This document shows, piece by piece, positions 1 through 10,800 of a DNA stretch of 64,000 bases. The DNA comes from SXOA01 sp051004015. Lineage in GTDB: Bacteria > Planctomycetota > Planctomycetia > Pirellulales > Pirellulaceae. Where the stretch lies: positions 62,001 to 126,000 of the forward strand of contig JBPCKT010000029.1 in NCBI GenBank assembly GCA_051004015.1, given 5' to 3'. A program made the translations under genes and the position numbers. Every line of letters begins with the position of its first letter. Position 1 is the stretch's first letter. The notes beneath the pieces are model-generated. The model worked only from the letters and a program-made list of their open reading frames with translations. It had not been told where the DNA came from and ran no database searches.

Positions 1-2
1 CC

Positions 3-3000
3 CTGGTCCCCAGCGACCCGCGCTTCACCGTCGGCATAGAGTCCTCGGCGCACGCGCAGCGGGGAAAAATCGAGCACCACGCGGTCGCTCGCATCACCCC
101 CACGTCATCCAGCCTCACGCGACTGATTGTCCGATCTTCCGGGCCGGTGCCCGCGGCCATGAAATGGAAGCTGGTTGGTGCGGGGGACCTGAGCATCGCC
201 TCGCAGACACTCCTCCCCGCGCAATCTCCGCCCACGCCGGAAGGGCAAAAAGTGTCCGTCTGGGAACTCATCCTGAGCCGCGTTACCACGGAGCCACTCA
301 CTCTGGAATCGACCTGGGAGACGTCGTTCTCTCAGGGAGAAGTGCTGCCGCTATTTTCATTTCCTGAAGCGGCTGCCCAGGATGGGCTGGTGCGAATCGA
401 GGCCGGGCAGGGAGTGTCCCTGCAAATAGAAACCGAAGGGGCCAAGCCGGTTCCCGCGCCACTGGCGCCGGCAGGATCCTATTCGCCTATCCGCGGTTTG
501 TTCCGCTATGAGCCGGGGCGTCAAGCGACAGTCGGTCTCAGGACACCGACCAAGGAGGACGCTCTGCCTGTTGCCTGGGCGAACAAATGCACGCTGAAGA
601 GCCGTTTCTCACTGGACGGCGCGGCAATCCACGAAATTACCTGGCGGCTGGAAAACCACGGCCTCGACCGTTTTCCCTTCTCTTTGCCGGCGGGAGTTCG
701 CCCGGTGCAGCTTTCGATTGATGGAGAAGGGGCGGCGATTCCTGTCCTCGATACCAAGGCGCAGCAACACTTTATTCCCCTGCCGGAGCAGCGTCGCCAT
801 CCCGTCGTATCCCTGACGGTCGCCACGCGAGCCCCGGAAACATCCGGCTTTCTCGAGCATTACTGGTCGGCACCGCTGGTCACCACGCCCCTGCGGGTTC
901 TTGACCGCCACTGGTTAGTGACGCTGCCGCCGGGTATTCAGCAAGTGGCCGGTGGAACGACAGCAAACGTCACGAACGCCAATCACTGGTATGAAATCTG
1001 GAAGTCTCGCCTGTGGGAAGTATTTTCGCTCTTGAGCGCGGGAGATAACGCGGAATTTGAGTCCCCTTGGTCCGAAACCAAGCCGCTAGTCGTGGTGATC
1101 TACTCGCCTGGTCTGGTGCGCACCTTGGGCATCGCCCTGGCGATCGCCGCCGCGAGCGTCGTGATTTGGCTGATTCCACGGCGTTTGATGGCCGTTCTCA
1201 TTTTCGCCGTTCTGTTCTCCGGTGCTGCGTTGCTGCTGCCGGCGGCCTGGTCGCCACTCGCTGCCGGTGTCTTTTGGGGGGCTCTCGTGGGGGGATTGTT
1301 CGGCCTCGCCCGTCCTTTCGCCGAATCTCGCCCTGTGGTCACGCGGCCGTCTCTGCCGAGCACCCGGACAAGGATCGCGAAAGGTCTGACGGCCTCCATT
1401 CTCTTTGTGGTGATGACTGCCAGCGATCAGGCTCCAGCAACCGCCGCACCCGACGAGCCCAGCCACAAAGCCGCGGTTGCTCAGCTTCATCGCGTCGTCA
1501 TTCCTGTCGACGCCGACCAGAAGCCACTGGGGGATTACGTCTACGTCTCGCTCGATTTCTACGCGCTCCTGTACCAGGCCCCCATGCGTGAACAGCTTCC
1601 GCCCTGGCTGCTACGGTCGGCAACCTATGAAATGCAGGTGTCCGAAGAGGGCGCTGCGGCGAGTGTCGTGATGCGTTTGGAACTGGAAACTCTTGTGGCG
1701 CAGGCCAAAGTTTCTCTGCCGCTCCGGCGAGGCGAAGTCCATCTGTTGGAAGGGCGAGCCACGTTGGAAGGGGAACCATTTTCGCTCGACTGGAACGACA
1801 CGGGGACCGCGCTCCGACTGGAAATTGAGCGCCCCGGACAGTACCAGCTCGCGCTCGCGTTTTCCGCGGCCGCGAAACCAGAGAATGGCACAGCAAAATG
1901 GGATTTCAGCATCCCCAAGACTCCGCGGTCAGCGCTCCGAATCAAGTCGCCCCTTCGGCCCGCCGATTGGCTCATGCCCGGCGCGCTGGGAGCTGTGGCG
2001 AAAGCACTCGATAGCGACGACCTGCTCATTGAGCTCGGTCCGACGGCGTCATTCAACGTGAGCCGGAAAGATCAGCGTCGACCCGCGGACAATGCGACGG
2101 AAGCGGAACAACTGGTGTGGTGGAAGCTCCGACCGGGCTCGGTAACGGCCGATGTACTTGTTCGTGTCCGCCCCGTGACTGGAAAGATCAACGAGGTCAA
2201 GCTGCTGGCAGACTCGCGTCTCCGCCTGCTGCCGCTGGAGAACGAAACGCGAGTTTCCCGCGTCTGGGTCGAGGAAGGTGAATTCAACACCATCCATTGG
2301 ACGCTCGCCGAGCCGGCTGTCGAGGCTGTGGAGCTGCGAGGCAAATTCTTGCTGCTCGATGCATCCGGCATCGGCAAGTTGGTTCTGCCGCGGTTGGAAG
2401 TGCTGACCGACCGAAAGACCAAACAGTGGCAGGCAATTTCAGTCGGCAAGGAATCCGACGTCAGCCCGGATCCAGAAACGGTCATTGCCTCCATTCCGCC
2501 GGTCGAATTTGTTGACAGTTTTGGGGTCGCTGCCGGGCCTCCCGACCTCGCCTTTGACGCGAGTGGACAGCCGCAAGCCTTCCTCATCCGGCCGCACGAA
2601 GCAATGGTCCGCGCCCGGGAGAGCATCGACATCAGCATCGGCCGCCGCGATGCCGAAATCGTGTACCGCGCGGACTTGGCCGGCATTCCCCCGCACAGGT
2701 TTCAGGAGGCGATTGAACTGCCCCCTGGCTTTCGCGTGAAGCAAGCCGTCCTGCTGGAGCAGGAAGCTGTCGTCTCGCTCCGCTGGCCGGTAGCGCAGCA
2801 GGGTTCCCTCACCATTCATCGTGGACAGTCCCCCGCCAACACCCAGCAACTACTGATCGAGGGCACCCTCCCAATGAAAGCCCTCTCCGGTAATGCGGAC
2901 CTCGTGCGGTTGCCGAGCCTGCGTTCCGCGGCGAGCGATGGTGCGACTATCCGCATCTATCGTACGCCGGCCACCCTCGCTCTCATCAAGACCGCGACCG

Positions 3001-4739
3001 GCATTCCGCCCTCCGCCGCTCCTGAAGGTCCGCCCTGGGATGCTCGGCTGGGCCATCTCCTGGCGAGCTACAAATCGAGCCCTTCCCCTCAGCCGGTGGT
3101 GCGGGAATTCGCCGTCGTAAGGAAAGCCAACAACCCCGCAGCTACCTACCGGTTAGTGACGAAAATGGAGCGAACGACCGCCCGCTTATGGTCCGCGGTA
3201 GTGAAATGCGAAGTCACTCTGGAGAGCGGATCGCTGGATGCTGCTCGTTTTGAAGTTCCGGCAGAATGGTCGGGCCCATTCGAGCTCATCCCCGCGATGG
3301 ACCATCAGGTAGTGCTGCTCCCAGGCCAGACGCAGCGGCACCTGGTCATCCGCCCCTTGGCGGGGCACTTGGGCAAACTCAGCTTCTCCCTCCGCGGCCC
3401 CTTGAAGTTGCAGACCGGGGAGACGCCGCACGCACCCGTCCTGTTGCCGCTCGATGCGGTGCGATCAGATTCCTTCTTGCTTTTGCCAAGCCGCGTGGCG
3501 GACGAAAACCTGCAGTGGCAAACCAGCGGCTTGCAGGCAATGGCCGCGCTGGAGTCTCAAGATGCGCAGCTTGCGGCGCCGGGTCATGAAGTCTTTCGGG
3601 TCGTCGCTCCTCGCTTTGCGGCCACGCTCTTGCACTCGAAAGATTCTCGCGGAAGTACCCGCATCGTCTTCGCGGATTTGATGGTGCGTCCCCTTCTCGT
3701 GGGAAGCTACTGGGCCAAGGCCAACTACTACCTGCTTCCCGGCGGACGCGACGAGGCGGAGTTGCAACTGCCCGCTGGCAGCCAATTGGTGCAGGTGCTG
3801 GTAAATGATTCGCCCGCGGAAATCCGCAACCTGCCCGAGGGGACATGGAAGGTCCGTCTGGGGCACGAGCAACTGCCGCAGCAGGTTACAGTGATTTACG
3901 AACATCATCGGAACGACAGCGCAAACGGTGACCCGCAAGCAATTCCGCCGGTCTGGTTGGGGATTGCCACCGACAAAACAACCTGGTCGCTGCTCTCTGA
4001 CAAAACAGACCAGCAACCGACTCCGAGCCAGAGAGATTCCGCGAGGGATGCCGTGGACCCGCGTAGCGCCGCACTTTCGCAAATGGCCGCCGTAATTCGG
4101 CTGGTTCGTGACGCCGGCGACACCAGTGTCTCCGGCCTGCCCCCCGCGCAGCTCGCGGCCTGGCTTTCCCTGTGGCGGCTCGAATTTGCCCGTGTTAACA
4201 AGGCCGCAGCGCTCGTGGCTGCTCCAGAGGGGGAGGACCTACTCCCCTCGCCCATGGACCGGCCGGAAACGCAGCGCCGTGCTTTAGAGGCCGAATTCGC
4301 CGCAACTCTAAGCCGCTATTCCGACGTCCCGAATGTCGCCACTCCACCTGGAGTGAACAGCGGCGCGGAGTTGCTACCTGATGGCCGACTACAATCACAA
4401 GCATCCCTGGCCGGCGATGCTGTTCCCCTACCGCTTTCGGTAACTCCTTCTTCTTCCGACTTCGCCCACCGGCTGGGACTCGCCCTAATCGTGCTCACGC
4501 TGGGCCTGGCCGCCGCCTTTGTCACGAAGACGACCCAGCTACGAGAGTCGTTTGTTTCCTCGCCGGCATTCGCACTGGCGACATTGGCCGCCGTCTGCCT
4601 CATCTTGCTCCCGGCCGGCCTGATTGCCGCCCCACTTCTCGCCGCCGCCGCCGCATGGTTTGCCCTCCGCCGCAGTTGGCCTGCTGCCAAAGCGGACACC
4701 GGCTCTCGCGTCCTTCGCCCCACGACACTTTCCCAGTGA
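3..4739 (+). CDS. Giant membrane-anchored protein of unknown function, 5' end outside the window
   Basis: The reading frame is open from base 3, so the first in-window ATG (147) is probably internal and the gene is 5'-truncated by the window edge. From that ATG about 1530 residues remain. Hydrophobic segments lie near residues 323-390 and at the C-terminus (about 1440-1460 and 1470-1508), with long beta-rich, hydrophilic stretches between them. That suggests a multi-domain protein anchored in the inner membrane with large non-cytoplasmic parts. I see no catalytic motif and cannot name a family. Very large membrane-anchored proteins of this type are common in planctomycetes. The tRNA-Pro follows on the same strand about 140 bases downstream. 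Confidence 0.75.
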   Translation: MVPSDPRFTVGIESSAHAQRGKIEHHAVARITPTSSSLTRLIVRSSGPVPAAMKWKLVGAGDLSIASQTLLPAQSPPTPEGQKVSVWELILSRVTTEPLTLESTWETSFSQGEVLPLFSFPEAAAQDGLVRIEAGQGVSLQIETEGAKPVPAPLAPAGSYSPIRGLFRYEPGRQATVGLRTPTKEDALPVAWANKCTLKSRFSLDGAAIHEITWRLENHGLDRFPFSLPAGVRPVQLSIDGEGAAIPVLDTKAQQHFIPLPEQRRHPVVSLTVATRAPETSGFLEHYWSAPLVTTPLRVLDRHWLVTLPPGIQQVAGGTTANVTNANHWYEIWKSRLWEVFSLLSAGDNAEFESPWSETKPLVVVIYSPGLVRTLGIALAIAAASVVIWLIPRRLMAVLIFAVLFSGAALLLPAAWSPLAAGVFWGALVGGLFGLARPFAESRPVVTRPSLPSTRTRIAKGLTASILFVVMTASDQAPATAAPDEPSHKAAVAQLHRVVIPVDADQKPLGDYVYVSLDFYALLYQAPMREQLPPWLLRSATYEMQVSEEGAAASVVMRLELETLVAQAKVSLPLRRGEVHLLEGRATLEGEPFSLDWNDTGTALRLEIERPGQYQLALAFSAAAKPENGTAKWDFSIPKTPRSALRIKSPLRPADWLMPGALGAVAKALDSDDLLIELGPTASFNVSRKDQRRPADNATEAEQLVWWKLRPGSVTADVLVRVRPVTGKINEVKLLADSRLRLLPLENETRVSRVWVEEGEFNTIHWTLAEPAVEAVELRGKFLLLDASGIGKLVLPRLEVLTDRKTKQWQAISVGKESDVSPDPETVIASIPPVEFVDSFGVAAGPPDLAFDASGQPQAFLIRPHEAMVRARESIDISIGRRDAEIVYRADLAGIPPHRFQEAIELPPGFRVKQAVLLEQEAVVSLRWPVAQQGSLTIHRGQSPANTQQLLIEGTLPMKALSGNADLVRLPSLRSAASDGATIRIYRTPATLALIKTATGIPPSAAPEGPPWDARLGHLLASYKSSPSPQPVVREFAVVRKANNPAATYRLVTKMERTTARLWSAVVKCEVTLESGSLDAARFEVPAEWSGPFELIPAMDHQVVLLPGQTQRHLVIRPLAGHLGKLSFSLRGPLKLQTGETPHAPVLLPLDAVRSDSFLLLPSRVADENLQWQTSGLQAMAALESQDAQLAAPGHEVFRVVAPRFAATLLHSKDSRGSTRIVFADLMVRPLLVGSYWAKANYYLLPGGRDEAELQLPAGSQLVQVLVNDSPAEIRNLPEGTWKVRLGHEQLPQQVTVIYEHHRNDSANGDPQAIPPVWLGIATDKTTWSLLSDKTDQQPTPSQRDSARDAVDPRSAALSQMAAVIRLVRDAGDTSVSGLPPAQLAAWLSLWRLEFARVNKAAALVAAPEGEDLLPSPMDRPETQRRALEAEFAATLSRYSDVPNVATPPGVNSGAELLPDGRLQSQASLAGDAVPLPLSVTPSSSDFAHRLGLALIVLTLGLAAAFVTKTTQLRESFVSSPAFALATLAAVCLILLPAGLIAAPLLAAAAAWFALRRSWPAAKADTGSRVLRPTTLSQ

Positions 4740-4880
4740 CCCTCGATCAACCCCTGAACCTTCGGCGTTGCTTTCGGTCTTCCACCTAGCACCACCATCA
4801 ACACCGCCCCCATCCGGCTTAATTCCGAGTGCCGTTGACCCGTTTCCCAAACCCTCTAAGATACAAGCTTGCAAACCAAT

Positions 4881-4956
<76 letters not shown>

Positions 4957-4969
4957 TATCTTTCGTAAG

Positions 4970-5002
4970 AAGCCCTTCCGCCAACAGGTCGAAGGGCTTT
5001 CT
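4970..5002 (+). terminator. Hairpin terminator after tRNA-Pro
   Basis: A perfect 9-bp stem (AAGCCCTTC / GAAGGGCTT) with a 12-base loop begins 15 bases after the tRNA and is followed by a short T/C run. The position and shape fit a factor-independent terminator; the T tract is weak. Confidence 0.6.
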
Positions 5003-5312
5003 CCATTCTGGGACGAGACTTGTGCCGTCGGGCTTCCAGTTCCCACGCAGGACTTCCAAGATTAGGCGTTTCGCGGCGTAGGGATTCCTTAGAACAGGAG
5101 AGCACTGACATGAAATCACTTTAGCAGAACGAATTCTTCCTTTGCTGCCGCATGGGCCAGCGCCTTGGCCCTAAGGGGAGCGGCCTTTGTCTTTAGCGAG
5201 AGGGAAACCGGCTCTCCCAAATGCCGCACATTCTCAAGTCAAGTTTTCAACGATCCCGACGGACTCTCGCCGGCCCGGAATCGCTCAGGGAAGGCAAAGT
5301 AGGACAAGCCCC
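5003..5312. other. Non-coding stretch without recognised content
   Basis: Between the tRNA terminator and the convergent Sua5-phosphatase gene I find no ORF that resembles a known family, no RNA fold I would defend, and no repeat. Confidence 0.4.
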
Positions 5313-6446
5313 CTACTTCTCCTCCTCAAAATCCAGCTCGTCCATCCAGCCTTCCAGATACTCGTCGATCTGGTCGGCGCAGCGGTGGTAGAGCTCGGCG
5401 GGGCCGCCGATGGGGTCGGATACGTCGCCCCGGTTCTTGGAAATGATGTGGGTCCGGGCGGCGGCGTCGGGAAAGTTGGAAATGATGGCGTCTCGGTGGC
5501 TGCGAGTCATCGTCAGAATGATGTCGGCGAATCGCACCAGCCGGTCGGTGAGGGGCTGGCTTTCGTGCAGGGAAAGATCGAGGCCCCGCTGTTTCATGGC
5601 GCCGACGGCTTCGGCGGCTGGCCGGACGCCGGGGCTGGCCGCGATGCCGGCGGACATCACCATGACCCCACGCTCCTCCAACTCTTCCGCCGTGCAGCCG
5701 AGCTTTTCGGCAATCCGTTTTCGCAGCAGGGCCTCGGCCATGGGGCTGCGGCAGGTGTTGCCCGTGCAGACCACGACCGCAATCCAACTGGCCAGCCGCT
5801 TAAGGTTCGTTTCCGAGACTGCCCCAACCCGCGGAATCTCAAATCCCTCATTATCCACGTAGGCGATGGTCGAAGGCTGTGCCAGCCGGCAGCGGCCGGC
5901 GTCAATCACCACGTCCACCTGTTGGCCAATCTGCTGGATGGCTTCTTGGGCTGTGACCGAATCCGTCTCTCCTGGACAGTGCGCCCCCGCAATGACCAGA
6001 GGCCCCGCCAAGAGCCGCAGCGCGGAAGCGATGATGTCATGGGCCGGAACACGCAGACGAATGATGCCATCTGGCGCAACCAGCTCTCTTACTCTTGCCG
6101 GCAGTCGCTGGACGAGACTGTCGCTTTGGGCGTCGTCGAGCTGCAACGTCACCGGCCCCGGCCAGCAGCGGCGGGCCAGCCGCAGGCCGACGCGGGGGAT
6201 TTGCGGGGCATAATCCAGAGCCTCATCCGTGCTTTTGAGTGCCAGCGTCAGCGGACCGGATCCCGGCTTACGGCAAAGGTGCGTCAGTCGCTCCACGGCC
6301 CGCTCATCAAACGCATGGGCAGCAACCACGTAGACAGTCTCGGTGGGAAAAACGACCAGCTTCCCTTCCACCAGCGCCTGCACCGCCCGGTGGACCACGT
6401 CGCGCGGGTCCTCGGCGGTCGTCACATCCAAAACAAGCGATGCCAT
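5313..6446 (-). CDS. Sua5/YciO/YrdC-domain protein fused to a low-molecular-weight protein phosphatase
   Basis: The 377-residue protein has two domains. Residues about 15-215 are Sua5/YrdC-like (FPTETVY, then GPLTLAL, then PSTIAYV...IPRVGAVS), the fold that makes threonylcarbamoyl-AMP for tRNA t6A37. Residues about 222-377 are a low-molecular-weight tyrosine/arginine phosphatase with the P-loop CTGNTCRS (Cys about 227) and the general-acid loop SDPIGGP. In the Sua5 half, the segment after FPTETVY reads VVA instead of the usual GLxA, and the K-x-R motif is replaced by CRKPGSG, so synthase activity is uncertain. I start at ATG 6446 (MASLVLDV); an in-frame start at 6551 would add a non-conserved, basic leader. 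The phosphatase half looks catalytically complete. Confidence 0.85.
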   Translation of the reverse strand: MASLVLDVTTAEDPRDVVHRAVQALVEGKLVVFPTETVYVVAAHAFDERAVERLTHLCRKPGSGPLTLALKSTDEALDYAPQIPRVGLRLARRCWPGPVTLQLDDAQSDSLVQRLPARVRELVAPDGIIRLRVPAHDIIASALRLLAGPLVIAGAHCPGETDSVTAQEAIQQIGQQVDVVIDAGRCRLAQPSTIAYVDNEGFEIPRVGAVSETNLKRLASWIAVVVCTGNTCRSPMAEALLRKRIAEKLGCTAEELEERGVMVMSAGIAASPGVRPAAEAVGAMKQRGLDLSLHESQPLTDRLVRFADIILTMTRSHRDAIISNFPDAAARTHIISKNRGDVSDPIGGPAELYHRCADQIDEYLEGWMDELDFEEEK

Positions 6447-6854
6447 GAGCAGGGAGGGGATTAGATAAGCAGGCAGGCCGTGGAGAAGAGCCTCTCCCCC
6501 GGAATGGCTTCTCCCTGAGCGTCGGCGGTTCGTCCCGGCTAGAATACTCAATTCTCGACTTGTGGGCGGGGCTGGTCAAGAGCGCGCGGGAAACTGTGGG
6601 GCTTCCCTTTGGATTTTCTGCCTAGTTCGACTGTTTGATTTGCTCGCCTCTTCCACTGGAAGCAGCGTAAGTGTCTGGCACCCTTGATCATTCGTAAACA
6701 CCAAATCTAAAACAGTCGAAGTACTCAGTACTCAGCACTCAGCACTGCTAGTAAACACCCACTCCTCGCTTGAGGTGAGCGGGCTGCATCCAAAATGTGT
6801 CCCTCAAGGGGTTTAAGGGGGTGGGAAGATTCCCGTCGTCAAACCGAATACTGG
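6447..6854. other. Intergenic region with a short heptamer repeat
   Basis: This divergent region between the Sua5-phosphatase gene and a small membrane-protein gene holds a tandem heptamer at 6723-6746 (ACTCAGT, ACTCAGC, ACTCAGC, then ACT). I see no convincing gene. Promoters for both flanking genes must lie here but no clear -35/-10 pair stands out. Confidence 0.5.
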
Positions 6855-7160
6855 ATGATGGAACTCGCGTCACTTGTTGTCTCACTTGTCTCGATCGCGC
6901 TCCTTTACGGCATTCCGCTCGCGGTAATCGCGCTCGTACTGTACGGGGCATACCGCGGTTTCGCTCCGGTCCAGCGAAAGCTGCCGGAGGACCTGCCCAG
7001 CGATCTCTTCGACGGCAAGCCGGCCAATGCGGAAGCAAACGTCGCCGGGGAAGCGGCCACTAGCGAGTTCAGAAGGTTATTCCGAGCGAGTGTTCGTAAG
7101 CGATTCGCAGCAATCATGGAAAGGTTTAACGCCTACTTCAATATCCAGAAGCGGTATTAG
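6855..7160 (+). CDS. Small single-pass membrane protein, unknown function
   Basis: 101 residues from ATG 6855 (MMELASLVV). Residues 3-31 are strongly hydrophobic (one long or two short membrane helices), followed by a charged, Ala/Arg-rich cytoplasmic-type tail ending FNIQKRY. An upstream in-frame start at 6795 would add a poorly conserved-looking, charged leader. The next membrane-protein ORF starts 6 bases downstream, so the two are probably co-transcribed. No family recognised. Confidence 0.55.
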   Translation: MMELASLVVSLVSIALLYGIPLAVIALVLYGAYRGFAPVQRKLPEDLPSDLFDGKPANAEANVAGEAATSEFRRLFRASVRKRFAAIMERFNAYFNIQKRY

Positions 7161-7166
7161 AGCCCG

Positions 7167-7733
7167 GTGGGAATAAGACGAGGTTGGACCACGAATCTCT
7201 CTGCGAGTGCCACTATCTTTCGCTCCTGGAGCGATCGCTTGGAAATCATCATTATCACGATCGTCCTGGGAGTAGCGCCGGTGGTGGCGGCGATTTTCCT
7301 CGCCGCCGCGCGATTGGCATTTGCCCGGCCAGGCAGTGTCCGCCAGCTGTCGCGAATCGACTTGCAGGGGATGTTCATTATCACCTTCGGACTGGCCACC
7401 GCTCTCTCGCTGACGCGATACGTGATCAGAAGCAACGAGGAAATGAATGTCTTGTATGCCGTCTGCTTCCTGCCATTCCTCCTGCCGATGATCTGGCTGG
7501 CGAGGTATGCCGCGCAGGACGTCTGGGAAGTTTCCGCCAGCAAGAACAAGCAGGAGAATTCCCGGCCGGACTTGTCGTTCCTATCGGACGATAAGCACAG
7601 AATCAATGGAGGGCAGGCTGGAGGCCTATCGACAGGCAAAAAAATCGGAAATTTCCCTCGACCGAGGAGGGGGGTGGTGAAAATGCCTGTACAGATAATT
7701 ACGCATACTATTTCTGGCAAACGAGTTACGTAA
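7167..7733 (+). CDS. Small multi-pass membrane protein, unknown function
   Basis: 188 residues from a GTG at 7167. At least three hydrophobic segments are visible: residues about 26-49 (IIIITIVLGVAPVVAAIFLA), about 68-85, and about 93-111. The last 30 or so residues lie inside the inverted-repeat element at 7673-7759, so the native C-terminus may once have been shorter. The start codon is not well supported; ATG 7368 is the first in-frame ATG but would remove the first helix. Tandem with the preceding small membrane protein. Function unknown. Confidence 0.5.
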   Translation: MGIRRGWTTNLSASATIFRSWSDRLEIIIITIVLGVAPVVAAIFLAAARLAFARPGSVRQLSRIDLQGMFIITFGLATALSLTRYVIRSNEEMNVLYAVCFLPFLLPMIWLARYAAQDVWEVSASKNKQENSRPDLSFLSDDKHRINGGQAGGLSTGKKIGNFPRPRRGVVKMPVQIITHTISGKRVT

Positions 7734-7759
7734 AACCGAAAGGTAGCGTTTTCACCACC
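7673..7759. repeat. MITE-like inverted-repeat element overlapping a gene end
   Basis: Perfect 11-bp terminal inverted repeats (GGTGGTGAAAA at 7673-7683 and TTTTCACCACC at 7749-7759) bound an 87-bp, AT-richer block. The block contributes the C-terminal codons and stop of the upstream membrane-protein gene. The compact size and terminal inverted repeats suggest a miniature non-autonomous mobile element, but no transposase or target duplication is visible. Confidence 0.5.
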
Positions 7760-7867
7760 TGCGTCTCCGTCTTTAATCGATTCCCTCTCGGCTTCGTCTA
7801 TACTTAAGAAGTCGCTGTGCGCCAGGGGCTGCCGAAACGCGCATCCACAGAGAGAGGTATTGCACCG

Positions 7868-10800
7868 ATGGCTACTGGAACCGCCCATCCACCTGCTCCG
7901 TTGCCAACCCTTCAGGCTGCGCCGCAGGCCCGTCCGATGTTGCAGGTGATCGAGCGCCAACTTGGGCGGACGAAGTTCCATGTGCGGCTAGTGGACTTGC
8001 TGTCGCGGTTTGCCATTCTGGTCGTCGGCGTGCTGGGTTTCATGCTGGTGGTGGCGCTGGTTGATCACTGGTGGGTGCTGCCGCTGGGAGTGTGGGGGCG
8101 GACGATTGCGTTCCTGTTGCTCGTCGGTGGCGTCGTCTATTACAGCGTGACACAGATAGCTCCGCTCTTCATCCGCCGGATCAACGAGACGTATGCCGCC
8201 CGCGCCATCGAAGAGAGCCGGCCGTCGCTGAAGAACAGCCTCATCAATTTTCTGATGCTGCGCAGTGACCGGAGCGGCGTGCGGGAGGTCGTGTTCGAGG
8301 CGCTGGAGCGGCGGGCCGCGGAAGACATCGCCGACGTGGCGGTGGAATCGGCCGTGGACCGGGCCCCGGTCATTCGCGTCGGCTATGTGCTGCTGGGGGT
8401 GCTGGCGGTCTGTGCCGCGTACAAGATTCTTTCGCCGAAGGACCCGTTTCAGACGTTCGCCCGCGTTATGGCTCCCTGGGCCACCATCGACCGCCCCTCG
8501 CGCGTGCAAATCAGCGATGTGCAGCCCGGCGACTTGACCGTTTATCGCGGCCGTTCGCAAACGATCTCCGCGACGGTGGAAGGTGTGCGGGAAGGGCAAC
8601 CGGTGAAGCTGCTCTATTCCACCGCCGACGGCCAGACGGTGGACCGCGAAGTGCCGATGAAGCCGGGGGCGGGAGGCCTGCGATTCTCGTGCGAGCTGCC
8701 GCCGCTGATCGAGAAATCCATACCCGACGCCACGAAGCCGGGCCTGCAACAGGACGTCACTTATCGCGTGGTCGCGGGGGACGGGGTGACGAGTGATTAT
8801 CGCCTGAGCGTGGTCGATGCTCCGACGATAGTCGTGGAAAAAGTGGAGTATCAATTCCCGGCCTATACGAACAAGGCTCCGCAAACGCTGATGCAGGGGG
8901 ACGTCCGGGCGCTGGAAGGAACCAGAGTTACCATCCACGCTTCCTCCAATCAGCCCATCCGCGAGGCGATGCTGGAGTTCGACCCGGCAGCGGGCGGCTC
9001 GGACGCGGCAGCCGGCAATAGGCCGCTGAAGAGCGTGCCGATGCAATTCGAGGGGCAGAAAGCTCGCGTCACGCTCACGATGCTGCTCAAATCCGACCGC
9101 AACACTCCCTGGCACGGCAGCTACCAGGTCCGGTTCACGAATGCGGAGGGAGCCCGCAGCGAACAGCCGGTGGTGCATGCGCTGGAAGTGGTGCGGGATC
9201 TGGCGCCCGAGGTGCAGATTCTCGCGCCGCTCAAGAAGATGGTTGAAGTGCCGGAGAACGGCTCGCTGCCCATCGAGGTTCGCGCGATTGACCCGGACTA
9301 TGCCCTCAGCAAGTTGCATCTGCACGGTACGTCGCGGGGGAAGACCGTACTGGACGAAGAGTTACTGAAAGATGCCGCTGCTTCGCCACAAGCCGTGGCC
9401 AAATATGTCTTCCGCCCGAGCGAGCACAAGCTTGTCGCCGGCGACGAGATGATGTACGTCGCCAGCGCGTCCGATAATCGGACTTCGCCGGAAACGGGCG
9501 CGGCCGAGCCCAACGAAGCGAGCACCGCACAGTACGTCGTGCGCGTGACAGCGCCGCTCGAGGCGAAACCGCCAGCGGAGAAAAGGCCGGGCGAGAAGCC
9601 GGAAGAGAAACCGGGCGAAAAACCAGAAGAAACTCCCCCGGAAAATCCTGGCGAGAGGCCCCAGGAAAATCCGAAACCGGGCGAGAGCCCGAAGCAAGGC
9701 GAAAAGCCAATGCCCAAGCCCGGCGAAAAGCCGATGCCGGGTGAGAAACCGATGCCGGATGAGTCGCAGGGCGAGAAGCCCATGCCCGGCGAACGGCCGG
9801 AGGAGAACCCAGACGAAAAATCGGGGGACAAGGGAAGCGAGAAAAAGCAGGGGGACAAATCAAGCGAGCCCAAGAAGGGGGACAAGGGTGGCGAAAGCTC
9901 CAGCGGCGGCAAGAGCGAGAAGAAAAACGACGGCTCTTCCGGCGGCACTAGCGAGCAGAAGGGGGGCAAAGAAGAACCGGGCGGCAGTGGCGGCAAAGGC
10001 TCCGAAGGTGCCGACGCGAAGTCCCAACCCAGCAGCGGCGCTGAATCCGGCCAAGGGACAACCGGTCAGAAATCAAACGGTCCCCCGCAGCAGAATGGCG
10101 GCGAGGGGAGTGAAGGAGGCGAAGGAAGCGAGTCGGGCGAAGGGGGAAGCACCTCCGGCCAGCCGAGCAAGACGCAACATGCCGGCGATGCGATTGAGAA
10201 GATTCTGAAGAACCGCGAGAAGCAGGCGGAGAAGTCAGGCAATCAGAACCCGAATCAGAATCCTAGCGAAAATCCCAGTGAGGGAGGTTCGGAAGAGCCC
10301 AAGCCGGGCGAAGGGGCGTCCTCCAAGAGCAGCGAGCCGAAAACGGGGGACAAGGGCGGCACGAAAAACGCCGATAAGTCCGGCGAGAAATCGAGCGGTG
10401 AAGGCACCGGAGAAAAGACGGGAAACAAGACGGCGGCAAAGTCGGGCGATAAGGTCGGGCAGAACCCGATGAGCGCCGGCGAAAAGTCTGGCGAGAAAAC
10501 GGGCGAGAAGCCTGGAGAGAAAGTCGGCTCGGAAGGCAAGTCGGGCGAGCCGACCAAGGCCGGCGAGAAAACTCAGGAGAGCGGCGCGAAGGGTGCCAAG
10601 GGCAAGGAGCCCGATGCCGGTTCCCCAGGCAGCAAGCCCATGGGCGCAGCGAATGACAAGCAGACTCCCAAGGAAAAGGTCGGCGCAGGAGAGAAGAAAG
10701 ATGCCGGCAACGGCAGGCCCGGCGAATCGGGCGCGGGGGAAGGGACGAAGGAGAAAACGGGCAACGCCGACACTCAGGCGGGTGGCGAAGGCAAGGAGAA

